Of a stretch of 64,000 bases of DNA, positions 7,564-17,753 are shown piece after piece. Below the pieces are notes generated by a model that saw only the letters and a program-made list of their open reading frames with translations, was not told the DNA's origin and did no database searches. The position numbers and the translations under genes were made by a program. The DNA comes from a virus: positions 25,856 through 89,855 of IMG/VR virus record IMGVR_UViG_3300010401_000001. One strand, written 5' to 3'. How positions within the stretch are numbered: position 1 is the first letter of the stretch; every line of letters starts with the position of its first letter.

Positions 7564-7952
7564 CCGTCACCAGACCAACCGCCGAGGAGACCGGCGCCAC
7601 CGCGCGCCGTTACCTCGATAGCGCGAACCGCGAGGTCGCCCGCATGGCGGCTGGCGTGCTGCTGCTGGCCGAGCGCTGTCTCTGCCGGGGTTCGTTCCGC
7701 TGCACGCCGTGCCTGGAGGAGATGGAGGCCGACGGGATGCACGATCTCGACATCGAGGCCGCGCGCGGCGACATGCTGCTCACGCTCGAGCTGCTGCGGC
7801 TGCTCCCACCGGGCACGCTCATCACCTGCCACAAGTGCGGAGATTCGTCACCGGCTCCAGGTGACGCAGAGTTCTGCGGGTGCGGCGGAAAGCAGACCGT
7901 GAGCGAGGCGATTCGCTGGTACGAGAGCCAGCTGAAGGTTCTGAGCAAATGA
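7560..7952 (+). CDS. Hypothetical cysteine-rich protein, 130 aa
   Basis: Shows two Cys clusters, CLCRGSFRCTPC around residue 42 and CHKCGDS...FCGCGG around residues 90-112, separated by a helical segment. It may bind two zinc ions. ATG 7560 overlaps the previous TGA. Confidence 0.55.
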   Translation: MTVTRPTAEETGATARRYLDSANREVARMAAGVLLLAERCLCRGSFRCTPCLEEMEADGMHDLDIEAARGDMLLTLELLRLLPPGTLITCHKCGDSSPAPGDAEFCGCGGKQTVSEAIRWYESQLKVLSK

Positions 7953-8023
7953 GCGTCGACACCGCTGAACGCGATCGGCTCGTAGCTGCGATCCTCGCGA
8001 TCGTCGAGGATTGCGTGCCATGA
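7949..8023 (+). CDS. Micro-protein, 24 aa
   Basis: ATG overlaps the upstream stop and its TGA overlaps the next ATG. The peptide (MSVDTAERDRLVAAILAIVE, then DCVP) is a plausible amphipathic helix. Supported by the overlap pattern only. Confidence 0.35.
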   Translation: MSVDTAERDRLVAAILAIVEDCVP

Positions 8024-8553
8024 AGCTGTCCGTTCCGCATCCCGGCGAAGGGTCGCCGGCCATCGGAGACGAGATCGCGTGGCGCCGCGAGCTGAAGCAA
8101 CTGCGGGTTCGCGTTGCCCAGCTTGAGGCAGAGCAAGGAGTCCGCCAGGCGCCATCGATCGAGGTCAGGCGCGGCGAGGTTCACGGCCCACGATGTGGGA
8201 TTCCATGCGGAGTGGTCGTCAGCGAGGAACAGCCGCGCGTTGAATGCGCGGCGTGTGGCACGAAGCTCGACCCGATCGAGGTGCTGCGCGACTACGCCAG
8301 GCATGAGCGGAACTTCTGCTACTCGCTTGAGCACCTCCGCAAGGAGCAGCGTGACCTGACGTCCAAGATCGAAAAGCTCAAGGCATTGTGGCTTCGTCTA
8401 CGCGGCAAGGTACGGATGCAGATGCCGGAGCTTCCTGATCGCGAGGGCTCCCGGAAATGGGACCGCGACCAGTGGATGAACTGGCTCGTTGAGCGGGTCC
8501 TCGCGTATGCGACCGCGGATGATGTGACCAGCGAAGTAGGTGGCGAGCTATGA
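8020..8553 (+). CDS. Coiled-coil protein with zinc-type Cys pair, 177 aa
   Basis: Residues 20-45 (RRELKQLRVRVAQLEAEQG) and 95-130 (LEHLRKEQRDLTSKIEKLKA) are predicted coiled coils. Between them lie PRCGIPC and CAACGTKLD, which could form a zinc ribbon. It probably dimerises. No known role. Confidence 0.6.
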   Translation: MKLSVPHPGEGSPAIGDEIAWRRELKQLRVRVAQLEAEQGVRQAPSIEVRRGEVHGPRCGIPCGVVVSEEQPRVECAACGTKLDPIEVLRDYARHERNFCYSLEHLRKEQRDLTSKIEKLKALWLRLRGKVRMQMPELPDREGSRKWDRDQWMNWLVERVLAYATADDVTSEVGGEL

Positions 8554-8633
8554 AGGGCCACCGGGGCGATGTCCGGCCAAGTAGGTGTCCTGAATGTGTC
8601 CCGATGATGCTCGTCATGTTCGAGTCAACTTAG
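8550..8633 (+). CDS. Possible small protein, 27 aa, with CPEC
   Basis: ATG overlaps the previous stop and the frame (MKGHRGDVRPSRCPECVPMM plus seven residues) ends in TAG at 8631-8633. The CPEC codons coincide with the left pair of octamer repeats of the putative attP, so the frame may be only a by-product of that site, or the repeats a by-product of the gene. Confidence 0.3.
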   Translation: MKGHRGDVRPSRCPECVPMMLVMFEST

Positions 8634-8809
8634 CAAGGTATCATAATCTTTGAGGAGCCACCCAGATTTGAACTGGGGAATGGTGGTTTTGCAGACCACT
8701 ATATTACTGAACTAAGTACTGAACAACACAACCTAACCTATGAACATCACGCAAGCACGGGAACGACAGGGCAACATCGGAATGGGCCGGATGTGTCCTT
8801 GAGGTGTCC
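8583..8809. other. Candidate phage attachment site (attP)
   Basis: A core resembling the 3' half of a tRNA-Cys (8653-8699) lies between two pairs of octamers. On the left are AGGTGTCC (8583-8590) and ATGTGTCC (8594-8601); on the right ATGTGTCC (8791-8798) and AGGTGTCC (8802-8809). Each pair is spaced by 11 bp, one helical turn. Paired arm-type sites around a tRNA-derived core are the hallmark of tyrosine-integrase attP regions. The left pair lies in the coding frame of a doubtful 27-aa gene. Confidence 0.5.
8653..8699 (-). other. tRNA-Cys(GCA) 3' half, no 5' acceptor strand
   Basis: On the minus strand this reads as a 5-bp anticodon stem with loop CTGCAAA (anticodon GCA), a five-base variable loop, a perfect T arm around TTCAAAT and the 3' acceptor strand TGGCTCC. 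The matching 5' acceptor GGAGCCA and a folding D arm are absent upstream. It is therefore not a working tRNA; identity from the anticodon stem to the 3' end is what phages keep to rebuild a host tRNA on integration. A degenerate phage tRNA is the alternative. Confidence 0.6.
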
Positions 8810-8832
8810 CGTGCGGCGCGAGGAGAACGCCC

Positions 8833-9465
8833 ATGACCAAGAAGATCACGAACACGACCCAAGAACTCGTCGATCGCCCCGAGATGATGCTGGTGGATAT
8901 GCTCGCCGGCGGACCAGGGGCGATCGAGCGCTCAGAGGCGCGCGGACAGCGCGAGCTTGTCTGCGCCGCCGTCCTGCCGACCGATGGGCTCGGTCTTCAG
9001 TACCCGCCACAGCGCGCCGTCTGGGAGGCGATGGGCATCAAGCTCGGCGACCAGGTCGCAGGTGACGAGATGTTCACCAACGTCTCGCTGCCGGTTGATT
9101 GGCTGAAGCGACCGACCGACCACTCGATGTGGTCGGAACTGATCGACGATCGCGGACGGGTGAGGGGCCGCATATTCTACAATGCCGCGTTCTACGATCG
9201 ATCGGCCAGCATCACGCCGGTAACGCGGTTCACGGTCAGACGGGACTTCGACCGCGTCGACTACAGCAAGGTCATGCAGTACCGGGTGCTCGACTGCGGC
9301 AAGGTGGCGTTTGCCAGCTCGGAGCATCCGATCCCTATCGTCAACGGCAAGCAGGACTGGGAAGCGACAGATCGTCTCGAAGAGCAAGCGGTGGCCGAGT
9401 GCAAGGCGTGGCTCGAACAGCACGGGTACCCGGACTTCGCGAACCCCGCGGCGTACTGGGCGTGA
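8833..9465 (+). CDS. Hypothetical protein, 210 aa
   Basis: First gene after the att region, with a GAGGAG Shine-Dalgarno about 8 bases upstream. The sequence is mixed alpha/beta with aromatic-rich blocks (RGRIFYNAAFYDRSASITPV, later FTVRRDFDRVDYSKVMQYRV) and contains few cysteines. It looks like a well-formed globular protein but I recognise no family. Its stop overlaps a GTG micro-frame. Confidence 0.7.
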   Translation: MTKKITNTTQELVDRPEMMLVDMLAGGPGAIERSEARGQRELVCAAVLPTDGLGLQYPPQRAVWEAMGIKLGDQVAGDEMFTNVSLPVDWLKRPTDHSMWSELIDDRGRVRGRIFYNAAFYDRSASITPVTRFTVRRDFDRVDYSKVMQYRVLDCGKVAFASSEHPIPIVNGKQDWEATDRLEEQAVAECKAWLEQHGYPDFANPAAYWA

Positions 9466-9515
9466 TTCTGTCCCAGCATCGCAACAACGAGCCGCGACGA
9501 AAGCGCGGCGCATGA
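9462..9515 (+). CDS. Possible micro-protein, 17 aa
   Basis: GTG overlaps the previous TGA and gives MILSQHRNNEPRRKRGA followed by TGA. Very basic. It may be only a coupling or reinitiation leader between 9465 and the gene at 9529. Confidence 0.25.
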   Translation: MILSQHRNNEPRRKRGA

Positions 9516-9528
9516 AAGGACGACGAAA

Positions 9529-9662
9529 GTGAACATCACAAAAACCGAGGTAACTGGCGAACGGTTGAGATCGAGGTGTCATTCTCTGCCGCGCTCGTCT
9601 TTCCGCGCTCGACGAGCGCGAAGCTAGCGGAACCTCCACAGCAAGCGGAGCCAGTACCATGA
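9529..9662 (+). pseudogene. Small phage gene with one-base frame disruption
   Basis: GTG at 9529 opens MNITKTEVTGER, but that frame then turns into low-quality sequence and stops at 9627. In the -1 frame the DNA reads on as TVEIEVSFSAALVFPRSTSA plus a Pro/Gln/Glu tail and ends in a TGA that overlaps the next ATG (9659), exactly as all neighbouring genes do. The two parts together look like one 45-residue protein, with one base missing near 9556-9564. This is either a real deletion or a sequence error. Confidence 0.5.
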
Positions 9663-9985
9663 CGACGACCCACGCCAGGCCACGTCACCTCTATCGCCTT
9701 CCCGACGGTCGCGAAGTAGCGATCATCTTCGACCATGGCGAAGTCCCGCCGCAGACGTCGGCGTTACAGATCGAGAGCGGTGAGGTCGTCCCGATGACGC
9801 TCGTGGCGACCGCTGACAACCTTACCGACGCACAGATCGACGAGTTTCGCGAGTCGCTACCGCGAGGTCATTTCGCGCTGCAGTGGACCATCGATGCGGT
9901 CGTCGATCCACCGGGAAACCGCCGCAACAACGCGCGACGCGAAGTCGCCGCGCTCATCAACGCCCGCGCGAAGGCGGTGCGGTGA
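9659..9985 (+). CDS. Hypothetical protein, 108 aa, with duplicated C-terminal part
   Basis: The N-terminus (MTTTHARPRHLYRLPDGREV, then AIIFDHGEVPPQT) looks like a small beta-rich domain. From residue 47 on it is nearly identical to the gene at 5788 (TADNLTDAQIDEFRESLPRG and onward). No function known. It is coupled to neighbours on both sides. Confidence 0.65.
   Translation: MTTTHARPRHLYRLPDGREVAIIFDHGEVPPQTSALQIESGEVVPMTLVATADNLTDAQIDEFRESLPRGHFALQWTIDAVVDPPGNRRNNARREVAALINARAKAVR
9808..9985 (+). repeat. Direct repeat copy 2 (about 180 bp)
   Basis: Second copy of the repeat at 5813-5994, same strand and frame, differing mainly at silent positions. Confidence 0.8.
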
Positions 9986-10338
9986 TGCTGCAGGACGACT
10001 CGGTTTCACTCGCCGCACAGCCGACCACCATGACCGAGCAAGACTGGCGCGCCCTTGGCGAGCGCCTCTTCGGCGCGAGCATGGACCAGTGGCGCTTCAA
10101 ATGCCCGACCTGTGGGCACGTCATGTCGATGGAGAAGGCCCGCGCCATGCCAGAGGAGGCCAAGGCCAAGCTGCGCAATCGCTGGTCAATCGAACAGGAA
10201 TGCGTCGGTCGCTACCTCACCGATCAGGGCTGCGATTGGTGCGCGTACGGCCTGTTCAGCGGCCCGTTTTTCGTCACGCGTGGCGATAAAACGACGCCAG
10301 TGTTTGGGTTCGACACCTCACCTGCAGAGGCCCCATGA
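9985..10338 (+). CDS. Zinc-ribbon-like phage protein, 117 aa
   Basis: The ATG shares one base with the previous stop (TGATG). It contains FKCPTCGHVMS, then C-V-G-R and GCDWCAYGLFSGPFFV, a four-Cys pattern spread over the central part that resembles small uncharacterised phage zinc proteins. It may be a regulator or an adaptor. Confidence 0.6.
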   Translation: MLQDDSVSLAAQPTTMTEQDWRALGERLFGASMDQWRFKCPTCGHVMSMEKARAMPEEAKAKLRNRWSIEQECVGRYLTDQGCDWCAYGLFSGPFFVTRGDKTTPVFGFDTSPAEAP

Positions 10339-10607
10339 AGATCGAAGACGGCATGACCACCGAACAACGTGCGGTGCAGGATAGCCTGGAGGCCAAGGCG
10401 CGCGACCTTGCCAGGACGCTCGACAGGTCGCTCAACCCGGCGATGCGGAATCCTCGCGACAAGGAGAAGCGCACCGTCGGGTTCGCGCTATTGATCTTCG
10501 CGTTCGGCGACGCGCCGCAGCCGGCGACCTGGATCAGCAACGCGGATCGCGGTGACATGATCCATGCGGTCGAGGAGTGGCTCGAGCGCGCGAAGGCGCG
10601 GACGTGA
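10335..10607 (+). CDS. Hypothetical helical protein, 90 aa
   Basis: Begins MKIEDGMTTEQRAVQDSLEA; helical with a short hydrophobic centre (TVGFALLIFAFGDA). ATGA overlap upstream, GTGA overlap downstream. No family recognised. Confidence 0.6.
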   Translation: MKIEDGMTTEQRAVQDSLEAKARDLARTLDRSLNPAMRNPRDKEKRTVGFALLIFAFGDAPQPATWISNADRGDMIHAVEEWLERAKART

Positions 10608-10843
10608 GCGCCGCCTTCCACCGCGCGGTAGCGCTCGACACCCGCATCAGCGTTGCGGTCGCCGAGCTCAGCGTCGGGATGCTGATCGACCCGCGGCTGT
10701 GCGCGCGGCTCGGCATCGGCGCCGAGCTCGACCAGGTCGTGGCGACGCTGCAGCGTAACCTCGACACGCTGCGGGCCGAGCTGCGCCGCATGACCGACGA
10801 CCCGTATCCGCAGCAACCAGGCGAGAGAGGACCGACGACATGA
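10604..10843 (+). CDS. Hypothetical helical protein, 79 aa
   Basis: GTG 10604 overlaps the previous stop. The product is helical with a coiled-coil-like end (LDQVVATLQRNLDTLRAELR). Function unknown. Confidence 0.55.
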   Translation: MSAAFHRAVALDTRISVAVAELSVGMLIDPRLCARLGIGAELDQVVATLQRNLDTLRAELRRMTDDPYPQQPGERGPTT

Positions 10844-11262
10844 GCGACGATAGACCGAGCATCGCGGAGCTGAAAGCGAGCATGGACGCCGCAGACCCGG
10901 CGCCATGGTACTCGAGCACAAGCCGATACCAGTCAGACTGCGTGTTCACCGGCGGACCCGATGCGGCAGTCAACGGAGATGCCCGCGTTGTGGTTCAGGC
11001 CAACCCAAACTTCCCGTATCGCGGCAACCTGGATGGCATCGTGGCAATGCGGAACGCCGCGCCGGTGCTGCTCGAGATCGCAGCGGCTGCGCTGGCGTTG
11101 AAGCAGGCTGGTATCGAAGGTGACGAGGTGATTCGTCTGATGAACGCCGCAACCACGGCGGATGAATATAGTGCAGCCTGCGCGTTGGCTCCGCGCGTCG
11201 AAGAGAAAAGACGTGACGCGCTGCGCGCTCTTGATGTTGCACTGTCCAAGGTGCGACCGTGA
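10840..11262 (+). CDS. Hypothetical protein, 140 aa (phage ead/Ea22-like layout)
   Basis: N-terminal SIAELKASMDAADPAPWYSS then a region with VVVQANPNFPY and a long C-terminal helix with MRNAAPVLLEIAAAALAL. The 'PW' segment and the 'RNA-P-LL' helix resemble the Ea22-like and similar accessory proteins of phages, which sense nothing known. I give this only as a resemblance. Confidence 0.55.
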   Translation: MSDDRPSIAELKASMDAADPAPWYSSTSRYQSDCVFTGGPDAAVNGDARVVVQANPNFPYRGNLDGIVAMRNAAPVLLEIAAAALALKQAGIEGDEVIRLMNAATTADEYSAACALAPRVEEKRRDALRALDVALSKVRP

Positions 11263-11483
11263 ACTCGGCGCCGCTCACCAAGTCGTCGGCCGAGACCGTT
11301 CAGACGGTTGAGCACCATCACCTGAGCCACCGGCGCAACGTGGCCGCCGAGCCGTGCGATTTCTGCGGCGCAGAGGTAGGCCGTTCATGCCGACGGAGGC
11401 AATGGAACGCAGCCACCCGTAGCTACAAGCCGGTGATTGGCAGCCGGGTGCGCGCGCCGCACATGACGAGGTCGGCCCAGTGA
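11259..11483 (+). CDS. Small zinc-finger phage protein, 74 aa
   Basis: GTG start. EPCDFCGAEVGRSCR followed by VRAPHMTRSA gives the C-x2-C-x(6)-C...H pattern of a small phage/actinobacterial zinc-finger family in which the last ligand lies in a His-containing tail. Probably binds nucleic acid. Function not established. Confidence 0.6.
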   Translation: MNSAPLTKSSAETVQTVEHHHLSHRRNVAAEPCDFCGAEVGRSCRRRQWNAATRSYKPVIGSRVRAPHMTRSAQ

Positions 11484-11709
11484 AGGTCGACCTCGACGAC
11501 CTCGAGCACAAGGCTCGATTGCAGAACCACGGCGTGCTGTGCGCTGAGCCGCCTTGTTGTTGCTGCGCGCCAGTAACTATTGCGCTGATCGCTCGCATCC
11601 GCGAGCTCGAGGCCGCTGCGCGCGAGGTCGCAGATGCTCCTCACCGACATGCTCAGGCCGGCCGCATCGGAATCATGCGGTCGGTGCTCGACAAAGGCGT
11701 GGTGTTGCC

Positions 11710-11713
<4 letters not shown>
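11480..11713 (+). CDS. Small Cys-rich protein, 77 aa, coupled to the kinase gene
   Basis: GTG start. It carries CAEPPCCCCAP, four adjacent or near-adjacent cysteines, followed by a helix (IALIARIRELEAAAREVADA). Its TGA overlaps the GTG of the kinase gene, which puts the kinase under the same translation chain as the phage genes. Confidence 0.55.
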
Positions 11714-15117
<3,404 letters not shown>

Positions 15118-15127
15118 GGTAGGGTAA

Positions 15128-15301
15128 ATGATGAAGCAAAAACCGAAACAAAAACTAGCACTTCGACACGAAACCATCCGCCAGCTGGAGGCGCTCGACC
15201 TGCGCCGCGCCGTCGGTGGTGACGGCGCGCCGCTGGCGTTCGACACCGGGCAGATCCACTGTGGGACGAGCGTCGCGGCAGCGACGGCCGGCGGAGGGTG
15301 A
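15128..15301 (+). CDS. Orphan lanthipeptide-like precursor peptide, 57 aa
   Basis: Ten bases after the kinase stop. The peptide reads MMKQKPKQKLALRHETIRQL, then EALDLRRAVGG and a 24-residue end containing IHCGTSVAAATAGGG. The leader matches the pattern of class I lanthipeptide precursors (K-L-x-L-x-K/H-E-T-I-R-x-L...L-R-x-V-x-GG). The tail after GG holds one Cys and several Thr/Ser, the minimum for one thioether ring. No dehydratase or cyclase is present in the window, so any modification would need host enzymes. A GTAGGGTAGGG purine-rich stretch precedes the ATG. Confidence 0.55.
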   Translation: MMKQKPKQKLALRHETIRQLEALDLRRAVGGDGAPLAFDTGQIHCGTSVAAATAGGG

Positions 15302-15312
15302 GGCATCGACCG

Positions 15313-15371
15313 ATCTAAATTCGCCATGCGAAACTTGTTGACATTTCGCATGGCGAATTTAGATTAAGGGA
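15313..15371 (+). promoter_or_regulatory. Double-palindrome operator with leaderless promoter
   Basis: A perfect 21-bp inverted repeat (15313-15333 and 15344-15364) has a 10-base loop. Each arm is itself a palindrome, TTCGCCATGCGAA (15320-15332) and TTCGCATGGCGAA (15345-15357), with centres 25 bp apart. TTGACA (15338-15343) lies in the loop and TAGATT (15360-15365) forms the -10, ending six bases before the ATG at 15372. A dimeric repressor bound to both sites would block the promoter. This is an AT-richer island in GC-rich DNA. Confidence 0.8.
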
Positions 15372-15830
15372 ATGACGAACACGAACGCCGGTACCACCGT
15401 AAATGAGTCCACGATTGCCCGCGTAGCGAAGTACATCGCCCAACCGTACGGCGCCCTTTGGGCGTCCATCGCCCACGATCTCGTCGGGGCCCGTCTCTCC
15501 GAGGTCGCAGCCGAGCTTATGGATTCCGCCGAGGGCGATCCCGACCCCGATGTCAGCGCGACCTGGCGCGCCTGCGCGTTCGTGTTAGCCGAGGATGCGC
15601 GTCAGGCGGCTCCGACGCAACCCGTGGCGCGCGGGCTGGCTGACGTTGCGCAGATCGTCGGCGAGGTCAGCGTGGTCGCCGGCGCGGCACGCTGGGCCGC
15701 CGGTGCAGTCGCACTCCACGTCCGCCGCGCCCTCGACCGGCGCCGCCAGGAGCAACTCGCCGGTATCGAGCCGAGCTCGCTGATCGAGCTTGACGAAGTT
15801 CCCACGGCTGGCAAGCAGGTGTCGCGATGA
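15372..15830 (+). CDS. Hypothetical helical protein, 152 aa, first gene of regulated operon
   Basis: Starts at ATG 15372 directly behind the operator. Helical and Ala-rich (GALWASIAHDLVGARLSEVA; later GLADVAQIVGEVSVVAGAAR). No HTH can be made out with confidence. It opens a four-gene operon tied by ATGA/GTGA overlaps. The tight control suggests a lysogeny or maintenance function, but no family is recognised. Confidence 0.6.
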   Translation: MTNTNAGTTVNESTIARVAKYIAQPYGALWASIAHDLVGARLSEVAAELMDSAEGDPDPDVSATWRACAFVLAEDARQAAPTQPVARGLADVAQIVGEVSVVAGAARWAAGAVALHVRRALDRRRQEQLAGIEPSSLIELDEVPTAGKQVSR

Positions 15831-17044
15831 TCGCCGTCGACGCCGCGCGTGGCATGCACGTCGGAGAATTGCGCCGTCTCCGCGATGACCCGGTCGCGCG
15901 CCGACAGGTCGAGCTCCGTGATGCCGGAACGGACATCGTGCTCGGCGTGCTCGACGGACTTGGCTACCGCTACAGTGGCACCGGCGGCTGGCACATCACC
16001 GCGTACGCCACGCCCGAGCATATGCTCGGGCTCGTGAATATCGCCAAGGGGATCGCGGTGCTCACGTCCGTGCCACTTGATTCGCACATCGTCGAGGCGT
16101 TGACCGTACCGGCTCAGGCCACCGGACCGCAGGTGAGTGGCGCCGCGGCGTGGACATCGCCCGACGCCGGCGAGGGGCACCGGGCGAGCGCTCCCGAGGG
16201 ATGGGTGCAGCTGTTCGTCGACGTGAGAGCCTCAGCTCGTGGGGAGCCCTACACCGCCGCGCGGCGAACGCCGGCGCCGCGGATCACCTGCCGGGCTCGC
16301 GTCGTGCGATGGGGGCTGGCCACGTGCTACGAGGGCCGGCCCGGCGACCCTGGGCCGCGGTCCCTTGCGCCGCGGGAAGGCGACGAGCTGGAGCCATTCG
16401 CCGACTGGCCACTGGACCGCGAGATCCGCCGGCGAATGGCCGCCGTAGCCGATGACCGCCTCCGCGCGCTGGCTAGGCGACTCGCCGTCGTCGCTGGAGT
16501 TGATCTGGAGCCGTACCTCGCGCGGCCGCACTCGCCGGGTCTGTCCAGTGCCTGGCGCGCGGCTGCGCTCCCATACCACCCGTTAGGATACGCCGGGGCG
16601 CGCGACGTCGCGACCTCGGTCACGTCCGCCGCGCCACATCGCCTGCTCCGCGAGCACGGCGTCACGTGGTGCGCAGCCTGGGAGACGAACCATGTGGCCG
16701 GGGCGAGCTACCACAGCCTGCTCGAGCAGCTACTGCGGCGCATCCTCGTGCAGCGCCTCGAGCCGATCGCCGCGGCGATCCGCGAACAGCTCGAACCGCT
16801 CAGCGACATGACGCCGGCGCCCGGCCAGCAGGAGCACATGCCGCTGCATGCGCTGCACGCCGCGATGGAGCCTGCGGTCGCCGCGTCGATCGATCCGATC
16901 GCCAAGCGGCTGCTCGGCTACTTCGACTTAGATACTAGGAAAATGACCAGGCCGGTGCGCGCCGAGCTGCTGGCGATCTACTACTCAGCCGGGCCGGTCG
17001 TTGTCGACATCCCGCACGACCAGTCCGGCCGGAGGGATTCGTGA
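15827..17044 (+). CDS. Hypothetical protein, 405 aa
   Basis: Largest member of the operon. N-terminal 100 residues are mixed alpha/beta (GGWHITAYATPEHMLGLVNI); the centre is Arg- and Pro-rich with TCRARVVRWGLATCYEGRPG; the C-terminal 150 residues are helical (LEQLLRRILVQRLEPIAAAI). Two Trp-containing blocks (ALPYHPLGYAG, CAAWETNHVAG) are candidate conserved motifs. I recognise no family. Its place behind a double operator and before a ribbon-helix-helix protein would fit a replication, partition or lysogeny factor. Confidence 0.6.
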   Translation: MIAVDAARGMHVGELRRLRDDPVARRQVELRDAGTDIVLGVLDGLGYRYSGTGGWHITAYATPEHMLGLVNIAKGIAVLTSVPLDSHIVEALTVPAQATGPQVSGAAAWTSPDAGEGHRASAPEGWVQLFVDVRASARGEPYTAARRTPAPRITCRARVVRWGLATCYEGRPGDPGPRSLAPREGDELEPFADWPLDREIRRRMAAVADDRLRALARRLAVVAGVDLEPYLARPHSPGLSSAWRAAALPYHPLGYAGARDVATSVTSAAPHRLLREHGVTWCAAWETNHVAGASYHSLLEQLLRRILVQRLEPIAAAIREQLEPLSDMTPAPGQQEHMPLHALHAAMEPAVAASIDPIAKRLLGYFDLDTRKMTRPVRAELLAIYYSAGPVVVDIPHDQSGRRDS

Positions 17045-17382
17045 GCTACGGGGCCCGCGTCGACGCGTTGCTTGACCGCCTCGGCGGCGACCTCACCGAG
17101 GCGGACTTTCGCGCGCTCGCGCTGGCCTGCATCGACCAGGCTGGCGTAGGCACGCGAGACCAGGATGCAATCCGTGGGATCCTGCAGGCGGATGCCTTCG
17201 CGCGGGATGCGATCGCCGCTCGGATCGCCGACCTCGATACTATTGATCCGGCGCCGGGCTGGGAGGACCGCGCGGTCGCCCGGGCGCGTCGCGAGGGCGT
17301 GCTGCGACCGGTCGCCACATGCGCGCTCTGCAGCCGCGATGACGGCCGCCACGAGCCGGGCTGCGAGGCGCCGCTGGTATGA
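17041..17382 (+). CDS. Hypothetical protein with C-terminal zinc pair, 113 aa
   Basis: GTG start overlapping the previous stop. Helical first 90 residues, then ATCALCSRDDGRHEPGCEAP, a CxxC...H..C pattern that may bind zinc. Same operon as its neighbours. Confidence 0.55.
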   Translation: MSYGARVDALLDRLGGDLTEADFRALALACIDQAGVGTRDQDAIRGILQADAFARDAIAARIADLDTIDPAPGWEDRAVARARREGVLRPVATCALCSRDDGRHEPGCEAPLV

Positions 17383-17753
17383 CTCGCCGAATCACACCAT
17401 GGACGCTCTACGCGAGCGTCGAGCTCCCATCTCACTGGATCGGCACGGATAAGTCCAAAGCGCTCTATCAGTGGCCGCGGTCTGGCAAGTGGTCGCAGCG
17501 CGAGCTGTACTCCGGACACCTGCCCGACCTGTATCCGGTCGCCGCCGCACTCGCCCGCGGCACAGGGTGGCCAGGGGCCGGCGTTGGCCGGCGCCGATCG
17601 GCCGGCGATGTCTCCGGCACGAACCGCACGATCCGCATCCCTGACCGCGACTGGAAGGCGATCGGCGACATCGCCGAGCGGCAAGGACAGCAGACCAGCG
17701 AGACCGTGCGCGAGGCCATCAAGCTGGCGATCGCCCGCGGCAGTACGCGGTAA
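17379..17753 (+). CDS. Ribbon-helix-helix protein, 124 aa
   Basis: The C-terminal 45 residues (NRTIRIPDRDWKAIGDIAER, then QGQQTSETVREAIKLAIARG) have the beta strand plus two helices of Arc/MetJ-type repressors. RHH dimers bind short palindromes in pairs, which matches the double operator at 15313-15364, so autoregulation of this operon is likely though unproven. The N-terminal part is Trp-rich and of unknown role. Its TAA is followed directly, without a single spacer base, by the convergent amidase stop. Confidence 0.65.
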   Translation: MTRRITPWTLYASVELPSHWIGTDKSKALYQWPRSGKWSQRELYSGHLPDLYPVAAALARGTGWPGAGVGRRRSAGDVSGTNRTIRIPDRDWKAIGDIAERQGQQTSETVREAIKLAIARGSTR

